This document shows positions 40,001 to 46,754 of a stretch of DNA of 64,000 bases, in pieces; the first letter of the stretch is position 1, and each line of letters begins with the position of its first letter. This DNA comes from Odontocerum albicorne (taxonomy: Eukaryota; Arthropoda; Insecta; Trichoptera; Odontoceridae). A model generated the notes under the pieces. That model was given only the letters and a program-made list of their open reading frames with translations, did not search any database and had not been told where the DNA came from. The DNA lies in assembly GCA_949825065.1 (NCBI GenBank), contig OX463852.1, forward strand, positions 13,554,127 to 13,618,126, given 5' to 3'. A program made the translations under genes and the position numbers.

Positions 40001-42770
40001 TGGTAAGACATTTGTTTTCCAGCCCAAGTAGTGTGTGTTCAATTTCTGTTGGTACTTACTAAAGTGAAAACTAGTAATAAAAAAAAACTGTATTGTAAAG
40101 TGTTCATTTCCGGCCTCTTTAACATATTTCTGGTTTGTCGGAAGTGATTGCCACATAACATTAATGTTAAACTTTCGCTGTATATATTGTACTGTATACA
40201 ACGAAAGTGTAATTCAACACAATACAAAGTCATCTCCAAATACCTGTGGGCATTAATGAATATCGTAACGAAGGTTTTCCATTTTCTAAAGGATTCACTG
40301 TTTTTATATAAGTTTGATAATGATTTATTTTATGATCGAAACCCCCATAAAACTTATAAGGAGCTAAACGCCGGTCATTGTTTGAACTTCCTAAAGTTCT
40401 AAATTCAAAAATTATTTCAATTTGATATAAAAAAGAAATTAATGAAACTAAACTGGACTTTGGTATTAATAAATCTTATTTTTGAAAAGCACAAAGGTAT
40501 TAAGAGTTGGAATGTTTTACGTATAACACAGAAATCTAGAATTATGGATCACATTTATCATATTAATAATTTTAATAAAAAAATAACTTAATAAATTGTT
40601 GATTTTTACTTGTTCCGCATATGGTTGAAACTTTCATTGAAATACAATATGTGTCAAAATTAAGAGGTTATTTCAAAGAACAGCTGTTCCATTACATGAA
40701 CTAACTTTCTATCATCAAATGTATATTTGAAACTGGGATTTGCAATGTTTGAGTTTATTTGTTGTTTTTGTGTATGCAATTCTATGTATTGTATATTTTA
40801 AGAAAAAGCGGTCGCTAATTTGAGAATAATGTTGATTTAAATGGGAGTATAGATGAACTTCGCTTAGCTCGTCCATAAATATACGTAACACAACTACTAA
40901 CATAAGTATGGTATATATAACATGAGTTCAGATGAATAAAAATCTAAAGCAAGGGTAGTTTAGAACCAAAAAAAACACTTTTGGTACCAGAATATATGTT
41001 TTAAAACCTCTCGAATCTAATACGAAATTAAAGGGCCAAATTACATAAAAAATGTTTAAGATAAAATTTAATAACCAGTCTTCCAATCAAGACCTAGATT
41101 GACAATAATAGGTTGTTTTGCACCGTTATTTTAACATGTTTCGACATTTGCCTTTAGTGTAGGTGTTTTATTAAATTCCTCATCCATCCTTATCCATTAA
41201 ATTCCTCTTTAAATATCTTATATACAAAAATTAAGAATGATAAAAATATTACATCTCATCTTAGTGAACAATTCTCAAAAATAGAAACGATATTGTAATT
41301 TGTTGCATCAAACATTGTTGATTCCACTTTTGATATTATTTGATTGGTGGCTTTGATTTTTTGTAACCTCATTTCATTCATGGACTTTTTACGTAATTTC
41401 ACTTTTTTGGGACTAATACCTCGCAAAAATATAAATATTATAGCAATAATTGGATGAATATTTTGATATTTGATTTTGACATTTTATTGAAACTTAATTT
41501 CGAGTATTTCACTTTTACATGATATTTTCAGGTGTTAATTTATGTATTGCATTATACTTCATTTTTCTAGTATACAGTACAACATGATGGGTTTATTAGC
41601 AACCTCATCCAACCAACCAACCAGAAATGTATTCAAACAAGCCTTAAAATTAAAAAGATAGCTAGACTAAAAACCTTTTAAAAATCAATCTGTAATCAAA
41701 CTCGCAACCACCGGGTCAAAAGACAAGCGTTTCACCAACTAAATCACAGTTGTCATATTTTATAGATTTTTTTATAAATACGTTTATTGAAGACTTTATG
41801 TAACCAAGTTTGAAATACTGATTTTGTGAGTTATTTTCTAGACTTTTATATAGAAGTCAGTTGTAAATGGTCCACAGCACTGATTATTTTATCTAAAAAA
41901 ATTTAATCTACATCTACTAACGTTTCTGCCATATAGCATTTTCCATTTTTCGAATATTTCCTTTCCATCGAACATAATCGGCAGATTTAGAATTTGGCAA
42001 TAGATAAATTACACTGATATCATTGTAAATTCTATAAACAATTACATTTATTTACTGAGATAATTAAAAATAGGCATTTTTTTCTGTACATCCTAATAAT
42101 AATGTATTTATATGAACTGGAATTAACGATTGTGATTGATAAATAAAAAAAATGTATTTTGAAACTATGTTGTGACCTTTGCTAAGCCAATTAACGATAC
42201 GATTGTGTATGTTCTTAAAATAATTAAAAAGTAAAAAAAATGAAAAATTCCTGAAAAAAAAAAAAATAGATCGAAACCAGAATTTATAGTCCAACCTAAA
42301 TAATTAATTCTTATCTCAATTTAAACAGAGGTAATTAAATTACGTGACTCCCTTTATTTAAGGGAGTTATTGCAGATTTGTACGAAATTGAATTTGAAAT
42401 ATTAATTTCGTCAGTAAAACATTCTTTAGATTTAGAATTAAATCAAGTTTGGACTATGAACTCGGGTTATAGGTTCTAAAACATTTTGTTTTATAAAAAA
42501 AATATTTATCAATCACTTAAAACTCGGAAATGAGATAAATGCTTTTAGTCGAATGAAAATTTGAATGTTTAAAGAATTATTAAAAAAGGAAGAAATTATT
42601 TTATAGACAAACTAATTTCTCTTACTTTGTATCTCAATTTTTTCTCTCCTTTGTTCTAAAAGTTTCTGAGTTTCCAGTGGATTTTCTATATGATAGAAAA
42701 TGCTTGCACCAAGGAAAAGATATACTACGTGAAGACACAGCAATGCTGACCATTGCTTTTTGGACATCAT
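11612..42770 (-). CDS. Ork1: Two-pore-domain potassium channel, Ork1 (KCNK0) type; complete coding sequence in six exons
   Basis: A K2P background ('leak') potassium channel of the plasma membrane, active as a dimer. Coding exons, in order: 42626-42770, 19188-19367, 17269-17390, 15090-15330, 14153-14412, 11612-13045. They sum to 2382 nt (793 residues), with matching phases at all five junctions. M1 spans residues about 8-26. A cap loop follows with Cys (TEFCGLP) and an N-glycosylation sequon (NET). Filter 1 is TVGYG at about 107-111, M2 about 124-147, M3 about 182-203, filter 2 TIGFG at 221-225, and M4 about 240-262. The cytosolic tail is about 530 residues. GVTKDVSYLRRILNE and PVYHDEIP..SSSCPSLS match the fly Ork1 tail as I remember it; galene or another insect K2P paralogue cannot be excluded. 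The tail has many R-R-x-S sites, in line with the known kinase regulation of fly KCNK0. Confidence 0.94.
13046..14152 (-). other. K2P intron 5 carrying a LINE fragment
   Basis: Intron between exons 5 and 6. Apart from the + strand LINE remnant at 13420-13870, nothing is recognisable. Confidence 0.8.
13420..13870 (+). mobile_element. RTE-like LINE, 3' end with (GAT)n tail
   Basis: In one frame it reads IPVLTYGCETWTLTVKNTQK, LQTAQRGMEKCMLGYTKRDR, stop, TKVEDVIKVCKRMKWQWAGH and VARISDSRWTSEIIQWYPRG. This is the C-terminal end of the reverse transcriptase of RTE-type elements common in insects. The copy ends in GATGATGATGATGAT (13848-13868), the simple-repeat tail typical of that clade. An in-frame stop near 13568 shows it is dead. 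It lies antisense inside the channel gene. Confidence 0.8.
14153..14412 (-). CDS. Ork1: K2P channel exon 5 (M4 and proximal C-tail)
   Basis: The acceptor is TTTTCAG|CTGTTCG and the donor TTTAAG|GTGAGA. M4 is FLIFWITFGLGYLVMVIGFL. It is followed by the amphipathic basic helix THLKETQSKIWHGVTKDVSY and LRRILNEVYMMRFK, almost superimposable on the fly Ork1 segment as I recall it. Confidence 0.94.
14558..14607. repeat. Perfect 19-bp hairpin in K2P intron 4
   Basis: TAACCAACTAGGCTTACCA pairs perfectly with TGGTAAGCCTAGTTGGTTA around a 12-nt loop. The arm resembles the A-box part of the family A SINE head (GCCTAGTTGGTAAG), so it may be two head fragments in opposite orientation. Confidence 0.7.
15090..15330 (-). 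CDS. Ork1: K2P channel exon 4 (M3 and filter 2)
   Basis: The exon begins FRRLYSKYKEKNPSS (basic M2-M3 linker), then M3 (ITMYLVPGFLFFIFMPACLF), then FEDWDYTLAVYYAFVTLTT and filter 2 (TIGFGDY). The acceptor is CTTTTAG|TTCCGA and the donor GTTGCAG|GTATAG, phase 1. The second filter is GFG rather than GYG, as expected for pore 2 of this family. Confidence 0.94.
15448..15500 (+). repeat. Short dispersed-repeat fragment
   Basis: GACTAGCTGTACCCGGCGTA followed by CTCTTCTCGCGGA resembles a repeat start often seen in insect genomes (CTAGCTG..CCCG..). It is in K2P intron 3. The assignment rests on memory only. Confidence 0.3.
15862..15923. repeat. 62-bp near-perfect palindrome without loop
   Basis: GAATGTGTCATATAGGGTTT..ACATGT..CGAAACCCTATATGACACATTC: 31-bp arms with a single mismatch and no spacer, centred on ACATGT. 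It is in K2P intron 3. Possibly the fused ends of a small inverted-repeat transposon. Confidence 0.8.
16200..17180 (-). pseudogene. Degenerate DDE transposase, possibly pogo/Tigger type
   Basis: On the - strand, 16800-16925 reads TASANEDAVATFPSKLKEWI, resembling the segment before the first catalytic Asp in Tigger-type (CENP-B-like) transposases. Flanking stretches keep short peptides such as YGQMLQIIEDYPTLQ but are full of stops. I give the superfamily only as a suggestion. It lies in K2P intron 3. Confidence 0.3.
17269..17390 (-). CDS. Ork1: K2P channel exon 3 (filter 1 and M2)
   Basis: The exon completes the split glycine and reads GYGNLAPTTSMGRIIMIFYA, then the M2 helix LFGVPMNGILFANLGGYFATM. 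The acceptor is TTTCAG|GTTATGG and the donor CAATG|GTAAGG, phase 0. It is too short to show up as an ORF but is unmistakable by motif. Confidence 0.93.
17626..17690. repeat. Tandem duplication of about 33 bp
   Basis: GATATTCCTGCCAACATTCT followed by CCT..TTATCAT occurs twice back to back. In K2P intron 2; no other feature. Confidence 0.8.
18595..19090 (-). mobile_element. LINE reverse transcriptase C-terminal remnant
   Basis: The same family and order of segments as 23040-23560 (CACTGTCACCCCATGTATCC; TACTGTTGTGGACTATCATC; CATTGACTTTGCTTCCTTTC), reading on the - strand. Heavily mutated. It ends about 100 nt from K2P exon 2. Confidence 0.7.
19188..19367 (-). CDS. Ork1: K2P channel exon 2 (cap domain and first pore helix)
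   Basis: The acceptor is ATCATTGCAG|AACTTATC and the donor ACTGTTG|GTAAGC. The exon encodes the extracellular cap with the conserved Cys and a NET sequon, then FYHAFFFSYTVISTV. It stops one base into the first glycine codon of the GYG filter. K2P genes are known for an intron at this position, which supports the model. Confidence 0.94.
19573..19795 (+). repeat. tRNA-SINE family A copy with internal A-rich insertion
   Basis: CAGTGGCTTAGTTGGTAAAA head, TTTTCACTTAAGGTATCTTT, then a CAAAAACAAAAATAAA run, then TCTTTCCGGTTGGTTGAAAG and GTATACAACGTAAGC. The A-rich run is extra compared with other copies. Confidence 0.75.
19796..22459 (-). other. K2P intron 1, 3' part; no recognisable feature except a hairpin
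   Basis: AT-rich intron DNA. The one regular structure is a 17-bp perfect hairpin at 21536-21577 (AATATTTTTAATCTGTC, 8-nt loop). The small - strand ORF at 21515-21769 spans it and has no motif. Confidence 0.5.
22459..22540. repeat. 38-bp tandem duplication with CG-containing core
   Basis: GAGATTTG(T/A)AAACA followed by CGCATGCCAT and TTGTAAGTTACG occurs twice in tandem, then a partial third GAGAT. Richer in CG than its surroundings. Inside K2P intron 1. Confidence 0.7.
23040..23560 (-). mobile_element. LINE reverse transcriptase C-terminal remnant (best copy of the family)
   Basis: The - strand reads ILVPTLMYGSEK, VEMRGIRRIRNVTVYNRIRN, EVIRSLCELKVDLLSKIKKH, then GRPRKVW-like. This follows the ..PTLLYGSE..VEMR.LR..GV...RIRNE..R..C.LK.D.. 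pattern of a very common arthropod non-LTR element. Several stops and frameshifts. Confidence 0.75.
23905..24090 (+). repeat. Dispersed repeat D (second copy at 50465)
   Basis: Shares CCATCGGATTCAGTAAAGCG, GAGTTTGCTGGTGTGCA, TTGACGTTGGAATGGC and GACT..GAGACCCAGCA with 50465-50640. No coding potential. At 50465 it directly follows the SINE family B copy, so it may be the rest of that element. Confidence 0.7.
24560..24960 (+). mobile_element. Jockey-like LINE fragment (reverse transcriptase C-terminal region)
   Basis: The 130-codon frame contains KLMVDNKLLIYKTIIKPIIR, CAAPICRTGAPTHLQIPQSK and ALRMTVGALWYVPNTRLHNS. It matches the ..LYK.ii.P.l.Y..p.W.....hl...q.i.q.k.lR...ga.w...n..lh.d.. pattern of Jockey-clade elements. 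Catalytic RT motifs are absent (5' truncated). Confidence 0.75.
24961..26036 (-). other. K2P intron 1, unannotated AT-rich segment
   Basis: I see no gene. GATATGACAAGAAACAAACA near 25088 resembles the AC..ATGACAAGAAATATAC motif at 34447 and 34530, so part may be a LINE 3' end. Confidence 0.4.
26037..26490. repeat. 51-bp minisatellite, nine copies
   Basis: The unit is AAGAAGCTTAGAGATAATAT, CTGGCACCATTTC, TAAAATCATATAATTAAC. Because 51 is divisible by three, the - strand reads through as a 17-residue repeat (MVPDIISKLLVNYMILE), giving a 209-codon frame at 26047-26676. Differences between copies change amino acids freely, so this looks like a neutral satellite and not a protein gene. Confidence 0.9.
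26677..27286 (-). other. K2P intron 1, unannotated segment
   Basis: Nothing recognisable apart from a short GC-richer stretch at 26590-26780 next to the 51-bp array. Confidence 0.4.
27287..27510 (+). repeat. tRNA-SINE head with type 2 tail
   Basis: GCGACCATTGTTGGTAAGAT head and GATTCGATTCCCGATGGTAC B box. The tail is AAGAGTTCGTGTGCTAACAA, GTTCGGCAGTATTGACAGC and GACAAACGGCGAGTTC. The tail is shared with 137-305 and 30522-30750 and is unlike the common tail. Confidence 0.75.
28205..28410 (+). repeat. SINE family C tail and adjoining moderately GC-rich DNA
   Basis: CCTTGAGGAGAGTCTGCTCTCTAAACGGCG matches the tail of the element at 10570-10690. The following CG-containing segment up to 28410 has an open + frame but no motif. 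Confidence 0.4.
28411..28655. repeat. Tandem duplication of about 120 bp
   Basis: TATTCTTCCTTGAACAACCT, TCACTCTAGAATGTTTACTC and ATGGCTGAAGTATCGC, then GATTTTTTTGG and TTAAATTCTG, occur twice. The copies differ by a few percent plus a small insertion. Confidence 0.85.
28656..28915 (-). mobile_element. LINE fragment (RT C-terminal region), - strand
   Basis: On the - strand, spread over two frames, it gives GSE/TWTLKQRD-like and DALEMGCRRSLKIPWTV, the ..YG.E.WtL.k....i.afEM.c.RR.lkI.Wt.. signature of RTE-type elements. Frameshifted and short. Confidence 0.55.
29345..29425 (+). repeat. Possible LINE C-terminal scrap
   Basis: The + frame contains PHVPIRRKNMLVLAPRIYNT, resembling the ..R.....fs...p..yN.lP end of CR1/Jockey-type reverse transcriptases. 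Too short to be sure. Confidence 0.25.
29426..30521 (-). other. K2P intron 1, unannotated segment
   Basis: No supported feature. A + frame near 29935-30110 (ELTKCATKWFSDARRNTKKH) has protein-like composition, but I could match it to nothing. Confidence 0.4.
30522..30750 (+). repeat. tRNA-SINE head with type 2 tail
   Basis: GACGACCTCCGTGGCTTAGT head, then a tail with AAAGATTTCGTTTAGTAGCA, TTCAGTAGTATTTCCAACAC and GGCGAACTG..ACTTG, as in the copies at 137 and 27287. Confidence 0.7.
30903..30961. repeat. Hairpin with 27-bp arms
   Basis: TTTTATAAAATCCTTTAGTT..ATCC pairs with GGAT..ACTAAAGGATTTTATAAAA around ATTA, with one mismatch. Confidence 0.75.
31963..32153. repeat. Perfect palindrome: 92-bp arms, 7-nt loop
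   Basis: Positions 31963-32054 are the exact reverse complement of 32062-32153. Landmarks are TTTATCAAACACTGTTTATT, GACGGTATAACCCTACCGG and CTTCAGGGGAGCGCAA next to the loop. A partial copy with the same right flank is at 44552-44728, so it belongs to a foldback-type repeat family. A transcript would fold into a fully paired hairpin. Confidence 0.95.
32546..33120 (-). pseudogene. mariner-type transposase remnant (C-terminal)
   Basis: The - strand frame has TLGEFLTELARISRVQFEEI, LISRRGDIVWSPRSPDLSTL and FFFLWRYLKVVCTQIIQRQH. This is the third-Asp region (..GDIVWPPRSPDLSTLDFFLWGYLK..) of a mariner/IS630-like transposase; the residue after STL is F where D is expected. The left end, ACAGGATGGCCCAGAATAAAG at about 32546, looks like an element terminus. 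The N-terminal part is missing. Confidence 0.75.
33215..33400. repeat. Imperfect direct repeat spaced by about 130 bp
   Basis: TGTTCAAATCATCAGTGTAA, then ACACT..CGTTTAAT recurs as TGTTCAAATTATCAGTGCAA then ACACTTACTCGTTTAAT. No other feature. Confidence 0.6.
33830..34310 (-). mobile_element. LINE 3' remnant (GRGRPRKVW family), degraded
   Basis: Follows the segment order of 18595-19090 and 23040-23560 (TCGATAGTCCTCTACCACGA, TCATGTTTGCATTGTAAATT, CTTATTCTGTCATAAATCGG). Reads on the - strand; no intact frame. Confidence 0.6.
34430..35275 (-). mobile_element. LINE C-terminal end with 3' UTR (CR1/Jockey-like)
   Basis: The 127-codon - strand frame at 34887-35270 reads EYQVLNIANLHLKSILWHYH, RMATNEMFTIPRVKTSFAQR and QYAYLAPITYNGVPTSIK, the typical C-terminal end (..R....fsy.aP..wN.lP.sik) of a non-LTR reverse transcriptase. 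Leftwards lies its 3' UTR, with an inverted CCCCAGT..ACTGAGG pair and an AATAAATAAATAAATAAAAT-type tail near 34490-34515. Confidence 0.7.
35290..35620 (-). repeat. Second copy of the LINE 3' UTR
   Basis: About 300 bp homologous to 34560-34880: GTCCCCAGTAAACTAGGATT, TTGCCTGTATCTCACTGAGG, AATAAATCGATACTTCTTTC. A third, shorter copy is at 44340-44500. Confidence 0.75.
35621..36599 (-). other. K2P intron 1, unannotated AT-rich segment
   Basis: I find no gene, SINE or transposon signature in this part. Confidence 0.4.
36600..36900 (-). mobile_element. LINE fragment (RT C-terminal region)
   Basis: The - strand gives YAFEMQCWRRVVRTLY followed after a gap by LGQVTRKNNGSLEKLV, the ..afEMwcwRRmlri.. 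and ..itrrnngslekl.. segments of an RTE-type element. Frameshifted. Confidence 0.6.
37510..37640 (+). repeat. Degenerate tRNA-SINE family A head
   Basis: GACCTTCTTGGTCTGGTTGA, TAAAATGCCTAACTTCC resembles the family head (GACCTCCGTGGCCTAGTTGGTAAGACGCC). No clear tail. Confidence 0.45.
37641..38929 (-). other. K2P intron 1, unannotated AT-rich segment
   Basis: Several short open frames, none with a recognisable motif or flanking splice sites that make a model. Confidence 0.4.
38930..39310. other. CG-richer island with small palindromes in K2P intron 1
   Basis: Contains CATACTCGAGTATG (perfect 14-bp palindrome), CGTCACTAAGTGACG, and clustered CG dinucleotides in otherwise AT-rich intron DNA, plus GGGGGCTAATTTGTCCCC. 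It could be a regulatory element, an internal promoter or a transposon remnant; the sequence does not decide. Confidence 0.3.
39311..39979 (-). other. K2P intron 1, unannotated AT-rich segment
   Basis: Nothing recognisable. Confidence 0.4.
39980..40226 (+). repeat. tRNA-SINE family A copy
   Basis: GACGATCTCCGTTGCCTAGTTGG head, then AACATATTTCTGGTTTGTCG, GATTGCCACATAACA and ATTGTACTGTATACAACGAA, with full 3' end AGTGTAATTCAACACAATAC. Confidence 0.8.
40227..41540 (-). other. K2P intron 1, unannotated AT-rich segment
   Basis: No gene or repeat that I can support. Confidence 0.4.
41541..41756 (-). repeat. tRNA-SINE family A copy, antisense
   Basis: GTATTGCATTATACTTC..GTATACAGTACAACATGATG tail, CAACCAACCAACCAGAAATG, and the head-side CAAAAGACAAGCGTTTCACC. 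Confidence 0.75.
42626..42770 (-). CDS. Ork1: K2P channel exon 1 (start codon and M1)
   Basis: The - strand reads AAAATGATGTCC at the start, a fair initiation context with two tandem ATGs. The protein begins MMSKKQWSALLCLHVVYLF and continues LGASIFYHIEN, the typical first membrane helix and GAxIFYxIE motif of K2P channels. It ends after CAAA|GTAAGAG in phase 1, exactly what exon 2 needs (A + AA = Lys49). There is no acceptor AG just upstream, so 5' UTR is probably joined to this exon. Confidence 0.9.
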
Positions 42771-44050
42771 TTTGGAGTATTTTTTTTGTTTTTAAATAAA
42801 TAATTGAAATGTCACTATTTTTAAACTAAACAATACTTTTTTGAATTCGAAGCACTTATCAAATAATATGTATCAATGTTATTATTATGATTTGTTTTAA
42901 AAATATAAAAATGTCACTTTCTTTAACGTTTCATATTTAAAATTCTGTTTTTTTTTTTCATAGAATTGTCATAAAAATCTGAACTTTTCGCAGGAAATTA
43001 TATTTTCTTGAAGGAAAATTTTCTCAATAAGATTTGAGTTGGTCTTATCGGAGCTTTCTTTTTCTTGTCCTGGTAAATCCAATTGAAGAAGGTACATAAT
43101 CAAAGGGTCCCGGGCCGAAACACTCGCGATCACCAGGGGCGAGCACCCCTCCGAAACGAATCCCCGTTTCAAACCGCCAGCAACCATTCTTCCTGTATGA
43201 TAGACATCCGAAATCAAATTGTCACTAAAACACGCACCGAAAAAAAAACAATCACCAAGAGAGTCTGAACCATGGCACAAGACACCTTCCCACACCAATT
43301 CACAAGATGGATTAAATTGATCGATAGATAATTCGGAACAATATACTTGTTCATTATCTCTCCGAGCAGTATTTTCTTAATCGATGCATCGGCTGATAAC
43401 TTTGAGACGCTTTATGAAGAATTTTCGAAGATGTTGCTTCATGCGTCACGAGCAATATAAAACGCGCAAATTGAATAGTCAATAAACGATCACATCGACA
43501 GTTATCACCAAACGCTCTTTCAATTTTTACCATCGTCTCCGCGCGATAAAGAAGATGCTCAAAGATGTTTGAACAGTCAAACACTCGATTTGTTAACGCT
43601 TAATTTGAAGATCACGATTGTTGAAAAGAGAGAAAACGATCACAAACGTACTAGTTTTCTTTCACGTGATAAGAACAAAAAATGTATTATATAAAAACTA
43701 CAAACACTTAATTAAGTACTATATTTTCTTTTTCATATTGCAAAATCAATTGTAAACACCATTTTTGTATTATATTTTGAAGTTTTAAAGACTATCAATA
43801 AAGTTCGCGATTTGTATATTGATTCTCCGTATTGATATGTGACGGTGGTACCGCGTCTCTTATCATAGAGGGAATGCGTCCAAAGTCGAGGTTCATCAGT
43901 TCTTTTAAAGCATTTGGCCGCGATTTTTCCAATCGGCTCATCGATACTCGTAGAAGGACTCTGCTGGTATTGGACACTGCAAGGTGCAGCCGCTGTAACA
44001 ATGCCAGTGGATGACATAAACGATAGATAAATCACAGCCGTTCAAACTGG
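42771..44050 (-). promoter_or_regulatory. Upstream region of the K2P gene with a CG-richer island (about 43050-44050)
   Basis: The kilobase upstream of the channel start codon is clearly richer in G+C and CG than the flanks and has overlapping open frames on both strands (for example 43733-44035 and 43795-44001 on -, 43083-43268 on +). None matches a protein family, and no frame has convincing splice sites. The position suggests promoter and untranslated first exon(s) of the channel, but an unrecognised exon is possible. Confidence 0.35.
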
Positions 44051-44339
44051 ACAGCAGTACAAATTGAACTGGGACACTACAAATTGAACGATGCGTCAAA
44101 ATAAAAGAACTGTCAGCTTCTAAACCACTTCCTTCACAATATTACTTGAATATTTTCCAACGTAATCTAAATATATTGAAAATACTTTAAACTGACTAAT
44201 GTTACTTCTTCATCTTTCAAGTATACAAGAGTTTAAAATAAATTGATTTGATTGTTCCTACAGATTAAGTAAAATCTTAGAAATTTTAAAAGAGGTGCAT
44301 ATTATTTATTTTTTATATATGAGAAGAAATTTTATTAAT

Positions 44340-44500
44340 ACTTAATTTATGGAAAAAAAAAACATCAGGTAATTTATAGTGGCCACACAATTTATATGGA
44401 TCTGGGTTTGTTTGTTGACTATCATTTGTCGTGTCCTCAGTAAATTAGGATTTTACTTATATTTTACTGAGGACATAAATTATATCATGAAATTGGTCTA
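44340..44500. repeat. Third copy of LINE 3' UTR repeat
   Basis: ATGGATCTGGGTTTGTTTGT, then TGTCCTCAGTAAA and TTTACTGAGGACA as a perfect 13-bp inverted pair. Homologous to 34560-34670 and 35330-35420. Confidence 0.65.
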
Positions 44501-44551
44501 TTCCAATGACAATTGCATAAATATGAGCTAAAATTTAGAAACGATTTTGTT

Positions 44552-44728
44552 ACATTTTTTTTTATCAAACACTGTTTATTTCACTTTTTGTAACGGTATA
44601 ACCCTACCGGTTTCAAGGCTTTCACCTAATCATCAGCGAGCACAAACAAGACTGTCTTGTCTTGAACGGTGTTTGATAAAAACAAATCAAAATGTCTTTA
44701 AACCTCCATTTAATGCCTTAATAAGATG
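44552..44728. repeat. Partial copy of the foldback element of 31963
   Basis: Retains the left arm (TTTATCAAACACTGTTTATT, CGGTATAACCCTACCGGTTT) and the outer end of the right arm (GGTGTTTGATAAAAAC), followed by AATGTCTTTAAACCTCCA as at 32160. Most of the right arm is deleted. Confidence 0.8.
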
Positions 44729-44780
44729 CCTTCGACCCAAGATTTTTGGGTTCAATTCTTGATATGTCCAAAAAAAAACG
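44700..44780 (+). repeat. tRNA-SINE head fragment
   Basis: TAAGATGCCTTCGACCCAAG then TTGGGTTCAATTCTTGATAT resembles the head and B box of family A. The tail is absent. Confidence 0.4.
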
Positions 44781-44879
44781 CGCAATATTTCTAGAAAGAT
44801 AATGTTACTTAAGTATTCTACTATAGAGGCGTGAATTTCGGGCGGTTTTTTCAGACTAAATAAAAACACTAAAAATATT

Positions 44880-45480
44880 TTTTTACATTTTGTTTATTGA
44901 TGATTTGAGAATGTACATAATAATTTTTGAAAAAAAAATTTTTTAATTCAAGATGTTATCAGCTGTTATATCTTGTCGTAAAAAAATGGGGTACGCTGGT
45001 CGACATGATTAGAGCCCCTTGAAACAAAAATCATACACAGTTTCTTGATAAGAAATAATGTCGTTATAGTTGGTACCAAAGAGAAAAAAAAATCGTAAAA
45101 TAATAGTAAAAAGGCTGCCTGAAAAAAAATTCAAATAATAATAGTAAAAAAATAGTTTTGAATTTTCCAATGTAGGAGCGATATTTAAACATTTATTAAA
45201 GTTTTATACCAAATTTGAAAGCAATCGGTTAAATAAAACTTTTTATGTCGACCAGGTCGACAAAAGTAGTTTCGAGAAAAACGCATTTCAAGTTTTGAGA
45301 TTATTGTCCGAGTCATTCCGGTGCGGCGTAATTGCGGCCTCATTTATCGTAAATATTGAGAATTTTAATTTCCTTTAGAGAACATATTTTTATAAGTCAA
45401 AACTTTAAGAATATGCAAAAAAAAAATTCAATTTTCTAGAGTAGAATACGAGTGAGTATCCCCTTAAACTAGTTGTTATA
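44880..45480. repeat. Probable non-autonomous DNA transposon
   Basis: Contains GGGGTACGCTGGTCGACATG, GTCGACCAGGTCGAC, TTTCGAGAAAAACGCATTTC and GTGAGTATCCCCTTAA, phrases typical of non-coding insect transposon copies in my experience. I cannot define the ends or name the family. Confidence 0.35.
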
Positions 45481-45649
45481 ATTAAATTCATGCTATGGTA
45501 AAGCAATAAATAAATTGTTTTTTAAAATGTTTTTAGGAAAAATAATTTAAAGTAGGATGATAAATATAATATTTATCTTTCAAACTCATATTTAATAATA
45601 ACAAAAGAAATGTTTTCACAAGTCCGCTATTAGAACAGTGTATGCAATA

Positions 45650-45900
45650 AGCGATAGCGTGTGTTAAAAATGGGATTTAAAAAATCCGCCATGGTGATAC
45701 GACACTTGAAGATGGTGTCCGCTCTGAAAGGTCGATTACCACTGATGACGACCAAATCAAGACTTTGATCGAGAATAACTAGCGTTCTATAACACGAGAA
45801 TTTCCTGAGATACTGAAAATATTAAATACCACTGTTCACGAGCATTTTGATGATATTTTGCGCTTTGATACGAAAATTGCCATAAAACACGAAATAACTT
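45650..45900 (+). pseudogene. mariner transposase N-terminal fragment
   Basis: One frame gives EDGVRSERSITTDDDQIKTL, IENN, stop, RSITREFPEILKILNTTVHE, HFDDI. This matches the second helix-turn-helix of mariner transposases (..SGRPS..DDDQIK.LIENNPR.TTREIAEIL.IS..TVHEHL..). The catalytic half is missing and there is an in-frame stop. Confidence 0.75.
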
Positions 45901-46286
45901 TTCTGAAAACTCAATATATAAATTTATGATTTCATAATATCATTTATTTTTTCAACCAGGTTGAGGATTCATAGATATAAAATAAATTAAATTAAATCGA
46001 TTCCTTTGTTTTTAAAAGGAAATATCATAGATAAGGCCTTGAAGTTCTTTGAGTAATTTTGATTTTTTTTCATAGTGTTTGTCAATCGAATGGTGTCATT
46101 CTAGATAATTTATTTATTCTAGTTTGATTTCAACAGTTTTTATTATCATCACAACTGGTGTTTTGCGACACAATTTTAAGAGTCAGTGGATGCCATAAAT
46201 AATAGAGATTTGATCTTTGTCATAAATTTGTTCAAAACTGACAAAACCACGACAATATGCATAAAATGAATCCTTATACACTGAAC

Positions 46287-46470
46287 ATGACGACCTTCGT
46301 GGCCTGGTGGTAAGACGTTTATCTGCCGATCCGGAGGTTGTGGGTTCGATCCCCGCTGAAACCCAGGTTAAAAAAAAGGAATTCCAGCCTAGTTTTCACA
46401 AGGACCCATTAAAACATCTTTCTGGTGGGTTGGAAGAGATTGCCACATGTCAATAAACTCGTCAGGTTAA
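46287..46470 (+). repeat. tRNA-SINE family A copy (good head)
   Basis: GACCTTCGTGGCCTGGTGGT (A box) and GTTGTGGGTTCGATCCCCGC (B box), then CATCTTTCTGGTGGGTTGGA and TTGCCACATGTCAATAAAC. Best tRNA-like head in the window, still followed by a SINE body. Confidence 0.85.
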
Positions 46471-46754
46471 ATAAAAAAAAACATGCTGCCGAAAATAAAT
46501 TCGAAATTCTGGAGGAACTGATTATTACCGGGACTGTTGAGATAAAGTAATCAAGAGGGATGTGTTCTATTACAGTATTTCTCAATCTTTTTTTGTATGT
46601 GGCCCCCTTTTGAGCTTAATATTTATTTTGATTCAGATAGTCTACCATATTTAGGTTTCGTTAATTTTTATCTAATTAAAAGTTATTGTAAACAAATATA
46701 ATCATATTCAAACATACATATGTTTTAGAATAGTTTTACACTTGACTTTGGTTG

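Noticed and set aside
43733..44035. 100-codon - strand ORF as a secreted protein
   Set aside because: The start looks slightly hydrophobic, but two other frames over the same bases are equally open, no splice sites fit, and no homologue is recognised. Kept only as part of the upstream island.
46287..46360. Functional tRNA genes in the tRNA-like heads
   Set aside because: The heads have A and B boxes, but the acceptor and other arms do not pair fully, and each is followed by the same SINE tail. They are retroposed elements.
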